DNA from: Legionella sp. PC997 | Lineage (GTDB): Bacteria > Pseudomonadota > Gammaproteobacteria > Legionellales > Legionellaceae | Assembly: GCF_014109825.1 (NCBI RefSeq) | Contig: NZ_CP059576.1 | Location: 2,816,001-2,880,000, forward strand | Length of the DNA: 64,000 nt | Direction of reading: 5' to 3' | Shown: positions 37,668 through 47,433 of the stretch, in pieces | How the letters are laid out: each line of letters begins with the position of its first letter | Numbering within the stretch: position 1 is the first letter of the stretch | Made by a program: the position numbers and the translations under genes | The notes under the pieces: generated by a model | What the model was told of the DNA's origin: nothing | The model's database searches: none | Seen by the model: the letters and a program-made list of their open reading frames with translations, nothing else

Positions 37668-38783
37668 ATGCCCTCAAAAAAAGGAATCTATCTCTTCACC
37701 TTAATTGGCTTAATCCTTGGATTTGCACTAGATGGATTAGTCCGCAATGAAGTTACTAAGGTATTTGATTATGCGTTGATCGTCCTTTTTGCCCTTTTAT
37801 ATGCCCTGGCTTTTAATGAAAAAAACTGCGTTCGTTTAATTGCCAGCAGCTTCCTCATCGCTCTGTTTTTATCTTTACCCTTACTTCCCTTAGAGGCACA
37901 ATTTACATTCAGACATCTTGAACATTGGTTTACTTTTCTTCGCGCCTTTCCACTTTTTCTCTATGTGGGTCACTCGTTCCATTATGCATACCATCAGGAT
38001 AATACCTGGCGTATAAGTTATAACAGTCTATTTGCTGCAGTATGGAACACGATTCCTTTGCTTTTTGTCGCCTCTTTGTTTTCCGCTTTAGCCAATCTGC
38101 TCATTCTATTGGGCGCATTTATTTTCAAAACAGTAGGTAGTGATTGGTTATGGAGTTTATATACTAATAATTTCCATTTTCAGTTGATTTCCAATTCTAC
38201 TTTGTTCTTTATAGGATTAGGGGTCGGTCAGCAAAATATTAAAATCATCTATAGCTTACGCTTATTACTTTTAAGAATGATGTACTATTTATTCCCATTC
38301 TTAGCACTGATAAGTATGGTTTATTTTGTTCTTTATTTGACCCATGCTGCAGGTGGTAGTGAAGAACACATCAATCCTTTAATTATTTTAGTCCCCTTAT
38401 CCACATTAGGAATTATATTTTTTAATGCCTATTTCCAAGATGGGAGTGTAGAATCCGGAACCCCATTCTGGCTTAAATTATTGTTACGTATTTATAGAGT
38501 GATTTTATTCCTCTTAATTTTAATGATGACTCATAAAATTTTCCAATCTTATTCTGTGGACGTTAATGTGGTAATTTGCATCATTACTGCAATTTTATTC
38601 AGTTTCACTTATGCGATTACGGCCTGGTTTCCTGAGCCTATGGAGCAAAAATGGGTGCGGATAGGTAACATTAGTTCTGCATTATTTTTTATAATGGTAC
38701 TCTTCTTGTTTAACCTTCCCTACATGCCTATAGTATTTCAGGTAGGCGCTCAACCCAGCCTCTTGACCTTGATCACTCCATAA
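37668..38783 (+). CDS. DUF4153-like multispanning membrane protein
   Basis: A roughly 371-residue integral membrane protein with about ten hydrophobic helices, for example YLFTLIGLILGFALDGL, LLFVASLFSALANLLILLG and VVICIITAILFSFTYAIT. The overall helix pattern and the loop after helix 5 (FKTVGSDWLWSLY) fit DUF4153. The function of the family is unknown. The ATG at 37668 is preferred over 37656 because GGAG then lies six bases upstream. It ends 20 bases from the convergent hexapeptide transferase gene. Confidence 0.75.
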   Translation: MPSKKGIYLFTLIGLILGFALDGLVRNEVTKVFDYALIVLFALLYALAFNEKNCVRLIASSFLIALFLSLPLLPLEAQFTFRHLEHWFTFLRAFPLFLYVGHSFHYAYHQDNTWRISYNSLFAAVWNTIPLLFVASLFSALANLLILLGAFIFKTVGSDWLWSLYTNNFHFQLISNSTLFFIGLGVGQQNIKIIYSLRLLLLRMMYYLFPFLALISMVYFVLYLTHAAGGSEEHINPLIILVPLSTLGIIFFNAYFQDGSVESGTPFWLKLLLRIYRVILFLLILMMTHKIFQSYSVDVNVVICIITAILFSFTYAITAWFPEPMEQKWVRIGNISSALFFIMVLFLFNLPYMPIVFQVGAQPSLLTLITP

Positions 38784-38803
38784 AAAATTAATCTAGCCAT
38801 TTT

Positions 38804-39523
38804 TTATTGTATATCCGGTGTGGGCCTGATATTACCAAATCGGCTATTTTCCTCTACCATCTGATTAACAAACGTATTCCCATAACCGATCCAACATCCC
38901 TTTTTTATTGTCGTTCCCGGACCTATTGTGGTTGCCATGCCTATAAATACATCATCTTCAATAAGAACGGGAGCAAGAAAAAGTAAGTTCCCCACATCGG
39001 AATGACAACTTATTGACACCCCACTCGCAAGAGTGACATTTTTTCCTATGTTGATTAATGGACAATCGACAAAATCAATATCAAAAGAATTTACAATGTG
39101 AAAAGAAACTTTGGCACCCAGCGCCCGCCAATAAAAAAATTTGGTGATGTTGAACGTTTGCAACAAAGGAATCAAACCAACCACTTTAGCGGAACGGGCT
39201 AGCGCAAAATGACAAAACCATGCAACGGTCATTCGATTCATTTCACGCTTGTATCGTCCAGGCTTTAAGCGCGGCAAACACAATCTAATCGCAGCAATAA
39301 TAGTAATAAAGGAAGCAAATAAAACAAAAGGGGCTATAGGAAAAACCAACCAGGTATAATTATAACCATGATAAATAAATAAACCGGTTAAACTAAATGC
39401 AGCTACCGCTGGCATCAAACTAAATAAGATTGAAACGATATCACTAATGATGAGCATAGGTGTAGTCAATTCAGTCTTTTTGGGGGTCTTTTTTTTTGCC
39501 TTGGTTTTATTCTTCTCAGTCAT
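38804..39523 (-). CDS. Hexapeptide-repeat acyltransferase-like protein with N-terminal membrane segments
   Basis: A 239-residue protein: a Lys-rich N-terminus, then two hydrophobic helices (IISDIVSILFSLMPAVAAF, WLVFPIAPFVLFASFITII), then a left-handed beta-helix with hexapeptide repeats (NIGKNVTLASGVSISCH, LIEDDVFIGMATTIGPG, IKKGCWIGYGNTFV). Such proteins transfer acetyl or other acyl groups to sugars or lipids at the inner membrane. The ATG at 39523 is used; the longer frame begins with TTG at 39577. It is 83 bases past the end of the GH3-like gene and belongs to the acyl locus by position. Acceptor unknown. Confidence 0.8.
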   Translation of the reverse strand: MTEKNKTKAKKKTPKKTELTTPMLIISDIVSILFSLMPAVAAFSLTGLFIYHGYNYTWLVFPIAPFVLFASFITIIAAIRLCLPRLKPGRYKREMNRMTVAWFCHFALARSAKVVGLIPLLQTFNITKFFYWRALGAKVSFHIVNSFDIDFVDCPLINIGKNVTLASGVSISCHSDVGNLLFLAPVLIEDDVFIGMATTIGPGTTIKKGCWIGYGNTFVNQMVEENSRFGNIRPTPDIQ

Positions 39524-39606
39524 AATATGATGTTCCTCTTTAATAGCAGCCGGCTCGAGAGCCAAACGATAACACAATTATTGAGAGTGATGCAGAAAAC
39601 TGCTAC

Positions 39607-41133
39607 TCATCTTTCAGTAATTACTTGCTGAGAAATAAGTTTTGGTTTGGTCTGCGCATGATTATCTACTAATAACTGCTCTTTGGGCAATTGGAATAAA
39701 CTCATGGGCAGCACCTCTTTAGTCATCACACCATGGGCGTAGGGTTCATTGATTTGCATTAAACGCTCGTGCATTTTTGATAATATGGAGTCTGTTATTT
39801 GAATTGAATTATCAGTAACCAAAACAACCCTGTTCCCTAAACTATTACGAGCAAAATACCAGTATGGTGCCATCTCAAAAGAAATATAATTCAACATTTC
39901 TTGCAACTCGTGACCTGAAATCGAACAGCTTTCTAATTTTAACATTTGTGTTTTATAACAAAATTCAAGCCTTGGTGCTTTATTTAAAAAGCCGGTACAT
40001 TTCACTACGTCCTTTAACTGATAGCGAACAAAACCCATCGCTGTAGTTAAAAATACCTCATAATTTTTGCCCTGTTCTAACTCCCAAGATTGCACAAGAT
40101 TTTCCTTTTCAATTCGTTTGCCCTCTTCGATAAACTCAACAATATGAGCACTAGGATGTAAGATTCCTCCTGATTGGTTGTCTAACGGAACAGTAATCCA
40201 CCCTTCTGTAGCAGAAAAGGTGCCATCAACCATCTCAACCCCTGGTCCTAACAATTTTTGCAATTGATGTGCGGGGTATTCACAAAGACTAGAAATCCAA
40301 CATCCAACTACATTCAATGAGGGCCAAAACTCTTTGAATGATTTGGGATCTTGTTGTGCTAATTGACGTAAATATTCTTGACGCTTTTTTGTAATTTGAA
40401 TCGGCGGCAAAAAGTCAGGCAGTACTTTTTCATCTAATAAATAAGGTAAAAACTGCTTAAAGCTTTTAAGACAACGCTCGAAGCATGCATCGATCACCAT
40501 AGGAGTTACTGCAAATATTGCGCTAAGATCCGATGCTAAAGCATACAAAGCAGACCATTGTGTATAGACTTCTGTATTATCAAATACTTCATCAGGTAGA
40601 GCATAAAAACGTTTAATAAAAGAAGGTAAATTACGATAATTGAAATTGCTAATCCAACCTGAAGGAATGCCTGCTGGAGATGTTCGATGAGCATCCACTG
40701 CAACCAGATACATTATTTTTTCTTGAAATAATCCAGAAAATCGCTGTGTCAAGTTATAGATATAAGGCGGCATCGTACGTTGAAACTGGGTCTGGAACGA
40801 AGTAGTTATTGGGAAATATTTTCGAACACCTGCTGTTCCTGATGTCTCTGACCAAAAAATTAATTTTTCTCCAGTAAAAGGCTGAATAAGGCTATATTGT
40901 GCGGCCAAGAGGTCTGCTTCATAATCTTCATAGGTAGTAATTGGAAAATCATCCAAGTTTAAAGTGTGGATGCTTTTCAATGCAGCACTCCAATAAGAAG
41001 ATTTTTTTAATAAAGGTATAATCTCTTGTTGCCACAATTTTTCGCGCGAACGCTCAGGGTATTTCGTATCTTTAATAAAAGCCTGATACTTTTTTCGAGT
41101 GATTGCTGCGATTAATAATCTTTTCCAATTCAT
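39607..41133 (-). CDS. GH3-family acyl-adenylating enzyme (acyl acid-amido synthetase type)
   Basis: Adenylates a carboxylic acid and joins it to an amine, as plant GH3 enzymes do with jasmonate or auxin and amino acids. The 508-residue protein has the ATP-binding loop WSETSGTAGVRKYFPIT (about residues 97-113), then VDGTFSATEGWI, GFVRYQLKDVVKCTGF (the adenylate-contact and hinge region) and the small C-terminal domain. It is shorter than plant members by about 60 residues, usual for bacteria. The ATG at 41133 is taken; an in-frame TTG at 41160 adds nine residues. It lies on the minus arm of the acyl locus, beside an acyl-CoA dehydrogenase. Substrates unknown. Confidence 0.87.
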   Translation of the reverse strand: MNWKRLLIAAITRKKYQAFIKDTKYPERSREKLWQQEIIPLLKKSSYWSAALKSIHTLNLDDFPITTYEDYEADLLAAQYSLIQPFTGEKLIFWSETSGTAGVRKYFPITTSFQTQFQRTMPPYIYNLTQRFSGLFQEKIMYLVAVDAHRTSPAGIPSGWISNFNYRNLPSFIKRFYALPDEVFDNTEVYTQWSALYALASDLSAIFAVTPMVIDACFERCLKSFKQFLPYLLDEKVLPDFLPPIQITKKRQEYLRQLAQQDPKSFKEFWPSLNVVGCWISSLCEYPAHQLQKLLGPGVEMVDGTFSATEGWITVPLDNQSGGILHPSAHIVEFIEEGKRIEKENLVQSWELEQGKNYEVFLTTAMGFVRYQLKDVVKCTGFLNKAPRLEFCYKTQMLKLESCSISGHELQEMLNYISFEMAPYWYFARNSLGNRVVLVTDNSIQITDSILSKMHERLMQINEPYAHGVMTKEVLPMSLFQLPKEQLLVDNHAQTKPKLISQQVITER

Positions 41134-41201
41134 TCTTTTGGCTAACCTACATGAATACAATAAACAATAATAACTGCAAAACCTGAATCTAGCGAGGCAC
41201 T

Positions 41202-42889
41202 TTAACCAGGTATTTTTATGGGGATCACAGAGAACATTTTATTTTGTTCAGAAAATAAAGTTAAATACTCCGCCATAGACTCCTGCAGTTTATTATCAAC
41301 ACTTGAATGGGCATTTAATTTATTAAGAATGAGTTGAATTGCTGAATTGATCCAAACAACCCCCCGAGTTCCTCAGTCATTAGTTTCTGATTATAATGCC
41401 AAAAATGAATGCAACAACTGGCTGCAAAAATCCAACAATACTGCTCTGCCAGCCGAAAAGCGGCCAAGCTGCGCGGATCGAATTGTTTTTGTTCTTGTAA
41501 GGCAATTACATGCTGATCCAATCGTTTGAGTGCAATACGAACTGCTTTAATTAATGAATCGATTTGCGGTGATTGTAATCGGAATAAACCAGCCAAAATA
41601 TCGTCTTCAGTATGGGTAAAAAGACCTAAACCATCCATAGAGAATTCTGGACAAACACAGTCGAGATTAAAGATAGGTTCCAACCGTTGTGTCTGGCTTG
41701 AAGAAGAACTTCCTCTCATTCCGGCTTGTGGTAATAAACTACCTGCAATCACGGATAAATTAACCTGGCTACTTCCATCAAATAAGCCGATCACTGGAAC
41801 ATCACGCCTGATTTTTTGAAACATGGCCCACTTTGTGGTACGCAAATAAGCACGAGCACCCATCACTGTACCGCATTGTTCGACGAGTTCTTCGGTTATT
41901 TTGGGAATAAGAAATTTAATGATGGCAGACCAAAACGATAATTTCTCAGGAATGATGGAGGAAGCCCGGGCGACTGCTAAAGCAGTACAATCAGCAATAA
42001 GTAACTGAGTAAATTGCTCTCCCAGACGTTGTTTTACAACAGGAATTTCATAGGCCGTTTTACCATATAATTGGCGTTGCTGAGTAAAAGAAAGTGCCAA
42101 TCGCAAAGCGGTATCTGCAGCACCCACAGAAAAAGATGCACATAAAGTGCGGGAAACCTGTAAGGTTTTATAGATGATTTCTAATCCGCGTTTCTCATCC
42201 CCAACTAATGCCTCTGGAGGCAAAAAAACCTTATCCAAAGAAAAGCCACTGATGTCTAAACCTCTGACCCCAAGTGTAGGAAGTTTAGGCGTAGGTACAA
42301 ACCCAGATTGAATTTTCGATTTGTCTAGAAAAAAAACCGAGAAACCTAACGGCCCTCCTCGAGGATGGGTCCGACAAAGAAGGGTCACATTATGCCCTAA
42401 AGTAGCAAAATTTATACACCACTTTTTCCCGGATAATATCCATCCATTACTAGAAGAATGAGCAAATACTTCATTTGCCATAATATCAGAGCCATGCGCT
42501 TCTTCAGTTAAAGCGCAGGCAGTGATTTCCCCGCGTCGAAGAGAGGCAACTAAATTTTTTTTCTGGTCCTCACTTCCTGCGATCCAAAGAGGTAGCGCCC
42601 CCAAAAGTGGTAAGCCTAAGGCAATACCGGTGGTCACATCTCGTCTACAAATGGATTTTGCCAAAAAATATCCCACGTCTAGTGAAATAAACTGGCCTCC
42701 AAGACATTGCGGGATCAGATATTCCATATAACCCCATTGTTGGATCAATTTAATTTGTGACCAAGCAAGTTGTTCTTGCTCATCATAGTGCAAGCTTTCT
42801 TGAAAATTGAGGGGTGTATCCTGTTGTTCAGGATTTCCCAAATAAGCCTCAAATGAATTGATTAATTGCTGTAAATCAAGGTAAGACAT
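41202..42889 (-). pseudogene. Acyl-CoA dehydrogenase, frameshifted near the C-terminus
   Basis: Flavin-dependent alpha,beta-dehydrogenation of an acyl thioester. The frame from ATG 42889 (AAGGA five bases upstream) shows ACALTEEAHGSDIMANEV, WCINFATLGHNVTLLC, GVRGLDISGFSLDKVFLPPE and later RQLYGKTAYEIPVVKQ, all acyl-CoA dehydrogenase features. It stops at 41315 after GLFGSIQQFNSFLIN. Adding one G to the six-base G-run at 41360-41365 changes this to ELGGVVWINSAIQLILNKLN and continues to a stop at 41202 (FSVIPIKIPG), giving about 562 residues. The restored tail is plausible and fills an otherwise empty gap. Truncation would remove about 50 residues beyond the catalytic core. Confidence 0.82.
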
Positions 42890-43058
42890 AATGGTCCTTA
42901 CTAATTGCACATATGCTGTTTTCTTTACACCTCATCCTTCTTCCATGAATAAAACAAGGTTTTTTATCTTTCTCATGGCTAAGGCAGAGGAATTTTTAAC
43001 CATTCTTCTTTCATCCCTTTGGGATAGGATGAAAGGCAAATGTCATACCCCACTCTTT

Positions 43059-44477
43059 CTATACAATAGAATGTCGTGCCATCGGCAAATCATCCAATTT
43101 ACGATATACATACTCCAAATGTTGACTTAATCTTCCCCGTATTTGCTGAGGAGTAATAATTTCATCAATTAAACCTGAAACATAGGCATCCGCTAGGGAG
43201 GGATCAAGATGCGACTTATCAGTAGGTTGATGTTTCGTCTCACTAGAGAACTGGCCATCCGTATTTTGCACCTTTTTAGTCGTCTCTTTACCCATTACGC
43301 CAAGAGTTGCAGTCTCCAATGCCAAAACAAGATCTCCTTGCTGAGATGCCGTTTGCATCATCAGAAATGCTGCAGCCCCATAACACTTACGCACAATTAC
43401 ACTCATTCTAGGCACCCGAGTTTGCATCGCAGCACATAATCTTGCGCCGTGTTGTAACAAACCTTTTTGTTCTTCACGTTTACCAGGCATAAACCCAGGA
43501 ACATCAATTAAGGTAAGCACTGGAATCCGATAGGCATCACATATCCGAATAAATTTAGCTGCTTTTTGCGCCGCATCTGAATCAATCGCACCACTAAATC
43601 GAATACTTTGATTCGCAACAATACCTACTACATAACCATGTACACGAACAAACGCACAAATCATTGCTTGTCCGTAGTTGCTTTTGTATTGTCGTACTTC
43701 CGAATTATCAACAATCGCCTGAATCAATTCGAGCATATTAAACGGTATTCTTGGATCAGCTGGAATATTGGGCAAAGTATGAATAGGTTCTTGCACTGAA
43801 TGGATAGGGGGACATTCGCCACTATGCGATGGAAAAAGATTGAGCATCGTTTTAACATGATTGATTTGTGCACTGATACTGTCATCAACAAAATCCGCAA
43901 TGCCTGTAGTACTCGCGTGCATTGCGGTACCACCTAATTCACTCATACTGACTTTTTCACCTATAGCTTGTTGAACCACCATTGGACTTGTTACCATCAG
44001 GTAACTGCGATGTTTGTTGAAAAAAAGCAGATCCATGAGTACCGCAGAATAAGCGGGTGCTCCAAGAGTTGGAGCAACAAGCACCGCAAATTGTGGAATC
44101 ACCCCAGATAAGTTGATGTTACGAGCGATAATTTGTGTGTACTCATCACCACTTAATAAATTCTCTTCTAAAGAAATTCCAGGAGATGCTAAAAAAGCAA
44201 TAATCGGAATACGTAAATCTTTAGCCCTATCCATAAGACGCAGAATTTTTTTTGCGCCTTGACTTGTAATATACCCTCGGTTAACTGAATTATCATGGGC
44301 ATATATTGCAACAGGACGGTGGTTTACTTTTGCCAACCCTGTAATTACTTCAGCCCCAAATTGTAAGTGGGGTTGATTATTAGGAATATAATCTGCAAAT
44401 AACGGAAGAAAACTATGCTCGTCGATAAGATTTTCTATCCATTTCATCGTGGTTTTACTAACAGACGATGAGGACAT
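43059..44477 (-). CDS. Acyl-CoA carboxylase beta subunit-like carboxyltransferase
   Basis: Carboxyltransferase of the propionyl/methylcrotonyl-CoA carboxylase type, 472 residues. It has both crotonase-like halves, with IPQFAVLVAPTLGAPAYSAV in the N half (oxyanion-hole region) and IPVLTLIDVPGFMPGKREEQ in the C half (biotin-side region), plus GLLQHGARLCAAM. It lacks the biotin carboxylase and biotin carrier subunits that it would need; none is in the window. The gene is at the start side of the minus arm (start ATG 44477), divergent from the KAS III-like gene, with a 149-base shared promoter region. It may supply a carboxylated extender such as malonyl or methylmalonyl thioester. Confidence 0.87.
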   Translation of the reverse strand: MSSSSVSKTTMKWIENLIDEHSFLPLFADYIPNNQPHLQFGAEVITGLAKVNHRPVAIYAHDNSVNRGYITSQGAKKILRLMDRAKDLRIPIIAFLASPGISLEENLLSGDEYTQIIARNINLSGVIPQFAVLVAPTLGAPAYSAVLMDLLFFNKHRSYLMVTSPMVVQQAIGEKVSMSELGGTAMHASTTGIADFVDDSISAQINHVKTMLNLFPSHSGECPPIHSVQEPIHTLPNIPADPRIPFNMLELIQAIVDNSEVRQYKSNYGQAMICAFVRVHGYVVGIVANQSIRFSGAIDSDAAQKAAKFIRICDAYRIPVLTLIDVPGFMPGKREEQKGLLQHGARLCAAMQTRVPRMSVIVRKCYGAAAFLMMQTASQQGDLVLALETATLGVMGKETTKKVQNTDGQFSSETKHQPTDKSHLDPSLADAYVSGLIDEIITPQQIRGRLSQHLEYVYRKLDDLPMARHSIV

Positions 44478-44626
44478 ATAACGCTCAACCTTAAATTTAG
44501 TTTATATAAAATATACACTTCGTAATTACATGGGTCAATTTTTCCTAAAAAACAGCTATAATTTAGCCAAATTTAATTTTAATGACCGCTGAACAAGGCG
44601 GCTGAGACATACTAAAAGGTAATTTT

Positions 44627-45676
44627 ATGGAAATTTTGCATCCTAACATTCGTTTCGATATTACAGCCGCATCTCGAGTCCTTCCTGACGCCCCTCCGAT
44701 TACTAACTTGGAGATTTTACAAAACTTTCCACGAACAGCAGAGCATTCTATAGCTTTTTTAGAGAAGTTTGCGGAAAAAATCGGTGAGGAGTTTGGTTTT
44801 TACTCCCGTTATTGGTGCCATAAACCTTGGGAGTCTTTAGATAAATCTCGAGAGTTGACTGCGGAATCATTAGCAACTGAAGCAGTAAAAAAATTGTTTG
44901 CGAATTATACTCTCCCCAAAATACATGCTTTTTTACTAGGATCGACTACCAATAAACGATTCACAGGCTCACAAGCTGCAGCCGTTTTGGGGGGATTAGA
45001 AATAGATGCTCCTGCTTATGATTTAAAAACTGGCTGTTCCACTTCCCTATCTACACTTCATCTTGCCTACGCCTTAATGGCTTTAGGATATCCTAATGTG
45101 ATGGTTAGCTGTGCTGAAACATTATCTAAAGTAATCGATCCTGAAAATGAAAAAACATGGATAGGATTAGGTGATGGTGCCGCAGCCTTGGTAATAGAAA
45201 AAAAGGAAGCTGGTGCATTTACTATTGAGAAAACCTTTTTTTCTACAGAAGGGAAATACGTAGAAGCATTTACCACTCAAGGTGTTTTTCCACCCACTGT
45301 AGAACAAATTGATACCATAGGCTATCACTTAATTGGTGATGAGTCGCTGATGAAAGAGCTCGCTTATGCTAAATACAAGCAGATGCTTGCCCATTTATTA
45401 CCCTCGGAGGAAGATAAAAAAGCCATTACCTGGATTATTCCTCATCAAGTCAATCGCAAATTAATCACTGAATTACTCCAAGAAAATCAGATGATGGACA
45501 AAACCATTATCTGGGATTCCGATACGATTGGTAATATAGGTGGTGCCTCCATTCTGTATTCTTTGGCTAGAGCAATTGAAGAAAAAATTTTTGATCGATC
45601 GGGAAAAATACTCATGATGAGTGTAGGCGGTGGGCTCTCTTATGCGGGACAAGTTCTGCAATTCCATAAGTCATGA
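44627..45676 (+). CDS. Beta-ketoacyl synthase III-like enzyme (thiolase fold)
   Basis: Condenses an acyl starter with a malonyl thioester. The 349-residue protein keeps the Cys-His-Asn triad: C137 in DLKTGCSTSLSTL, His in WIIPHQVNRKL and Asn in SDTIGNIGGASIL. The N-terminus is unusual for FabH (HPNIRFDITAASRVLP) and it lies apart from fatty acid synthase genes, so it more likely makes a specialised product. AAGG precedes the ATG. First gene of the plus arm, 8 bases before the FAAL gene as placed here. Confidence 0.9.
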   Translation: MEILHPNIRFDITAASRVLPDAPPITNLEILQNFPRTAEHSIAFLEKFAEKIGEEFGFYSRYWCHKPWESLDKSRELTAESLATEAVKKLFANYTLPKIHAFLLGSTTNKRFTGSQAAAVLGGLEIDAPAYDLKTGCSTSLSTLHLAYALMALGYPNVMVSCAETLSKVIDPENEKTWIGLGDGAAALVIEKKEAGAFTIEKTFFSTEGKYVEAFTTQGVFPPTVEQIDTIGYHLIGDESLMKELAYAKYKQMLAHLLPSEEDKKAITWIIPHQVNRKLITELLQENQMMDKTIIWDSDTIGNIGGASILYSLARAIEEKIFDRSGKILMMSVGGGLSYAGQVLQFHKS

Positions 45677-45684
45677 GGTCATTG

Positions 45685-47430
45685 ATGAATAAAGCGATTT
45701 ACAACTGTGTATCACTAGTTGATGCAGTTCGATATAGAGCCCTTCACACTCCAGAAAAAATGAGTTGTACGTTTCTAAATAGAAATCTAGAAGAGCCAAT
45801 GACTTTTGGTGAATTGGATGAGCGAGCAAGAGCCATTGCAGCACACCTACAACAACACGGGGCAAAGCCCGGAGACAGAATCTTGTTATTATTTTCTCCG
45901 GGGCTGCCTCTGATTCAGGCTTTTTTTGGATGTCTTTATGCAGGATGTATTGCAGTACCTATTTATCCTCCTGCCCAAGCAAAACTAGTGGATAAGGCAC
46001 ATCGAATCATTCAGAATGCACAACCCGTTTTTGTAATTATGACGGCAGATCATTTGGTTAAATTTGCCAGCATAGATCAAAAAGGGACACCGCATCTGGA
46101 TAAAGTTCCCTGTTTGGCTATAGACAATATAGAATCACCACTGAGCCCTTTTTGGCAGCCGCCTCTTATTCGCGAACACGATATCGCCTTTCTGCAATAT
46201 ACTTCAGGTTCAACGATGCATCCTAAAGGAGTCATGGTCACACATCGGAATTTGCTGGATAATATTCACAAAATATACACTGCATTTCAGCTAAATACAG
46301 AAACCATCTCGTTCAGCTGGCTCCCTCCTCATCATGATATGGGATTAATTGGTTATATTTTAACTCCTATTTATGCGGCGGTACCTGCCTATCTAATGTC
46401 CCCATTTTCTTTTTTACAAAATCCACTTTCCTGGTTACAAAACATTAGTAAATACAGAGCGACCATAAGTGGTAGCCCTAATTTCGCATACGATTATTGT
46501 GTCAAACGCATTAAGGAAGAAAAGAAACAAGGACTCGATTTAAGTTGCTGGCAAATTGCATCGAATGGCGCCGAACCCATTCGAAAAGAAACATTAGAAC
46601 ATTTTTATCATGCATTTAAAGATTATGGATTTCACAAAGAAGCCTTCTTTCCTTGTTATGGTTTAGCTGAAGCAACTTTATTGGTAACAGGAGCGACTCC
46701 CGGGACGCCTTATCGTGCTCTCGCTTTGTGTAAAAAACAGTACCAGGATCATCGTGTCCATTTTGCTCCCAAAGAAAGTTCCCAGAGCCACAGTTTAATT
46801 AGTTGCGGACGGTTTATGCAAACAGTAAAAATTGTAGATCCGGACACACGTACTCTCTGCAACAATGACCAAATCGGTGAAATTTGGGTGCATAGTGCCA
46901 GTGTGGCGCAAGGGTACTGGCAACAGGATGAAGAAACCCAACATACATTTCATGGTGAAATTGTAAATGATCCTACTAATCAATTGTATTTAAGAACAGG
47001 CGATTTAGGGTTTGTACATGAAGGGGAATTATATGTGACAGGCCGCATTAAAGATTTGATTATCCTGTATGGTAAAAACCATTATCCCCAAGACATAGAA
47101 TATACCCTTCTCCATTCACAAGTGGATGTTTTTTTGGGTAAATGTGCTGCTTTTGTCATTCAAAGGGAACATGAATATGAACTTACTGTAATGTGTGAGG
47201 TAAAAAATCGTTGCATGTCATCTGAGGAACACGATGATTTATTCAATACCATTTTTGAACTCATTTATCAGACACACCAACTTGAAATTCATAATATTAT
47301 TCTAATTCCTCTTAAAGCCATGCCGCATACAACCAGTGGAAAAGTTCGTCGAAACTTTTGTCGAAAACACTTATTAGATAAAACATTACCTATAATCGCT
47401 AGCTGGCGATTAAATAAGGTTGAGGATTAG
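45685..47430 (+). CDS. Fatty acyl-AMP ligase (FAAL)
   Basis: Activates a fatty acid as acyl-AMP and loads it on an acyl carrier protein rather than CoA. About 581 residues, typical FAAL length. The ATP-binding P-loop is FLQYTSGSTMHPKGVMVTH, followed by SWLPPHHDMGLIG, the FAAL signature, and PCYGLAEATLLVTGA. From memory it is very close to the L. pneumophila FAAL with a solved structure. The start at 45685 has GAGG six bases upstream; an ATG four codons earlier (45673) overlaps the preceding stop. Sits between KAS III and an ANL ligase, and an ACP follows, which fits its expected partner. Confidence 0.95.
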   Translation: MNKAIYNCVSLVDAVRYRALHTPEKMSCTFLNRNLEEPMTFGELDERARAIAAHLQQHGAKPGDRILLLFSPGLPLIQAFFGCLYAGCIAVPIYPPAQAKLVDKAHRIIQNAQPVFVIMTADHLVKFASIDQKGTPHLDKVPCLAIDNIESPLSPFWQPPLIREHDIAFLQYTSGSTMHPKGVMVTHRNLLDNIHKIYTAFQLNTETISFSWLPPHHDMGLIGYILTPIYAAVPAYLMSPFSFLQNPLSWLQNISKYRATISGSPNFAYDYCVKRIKEEKKQGLDLSCWQIASNGAEPIRKETLEHFYHAFKDYGFHKEAFFPCYGLAEATLLVTGATPGTPYRALALCKKQYQDHRVHFAPKESSQSHSLISCGRFMQTVKIVDPDTRTLCNNDQIGEIWVHSASVAQGYWQQDEETQHTFHGEIVNDPTNQLYLRTGDLGFVHEGELYVTGRIKDLIILYGKNHYPQDIEYTLLHSQVDVFLGKCAAFVIQREHEYELTVMCEVKNRCMSSEEHDDLFNTIFELIYQTHQLEIHNIILIPLKAMPHTTSGKVRRNFCRKHLLDKTLPIIASWRLNKVED

Positions 47431-47433
47431 CTC

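Noticed and set aside
42998-43040. TTTCATCC / GGATGAAA hairpin as terminator of the carboxyltransferase gene
   Set aside because: It pairs on the right side of the gene, but the following bases are not U-rich and the stem is short; evidence was too thin for a feature.
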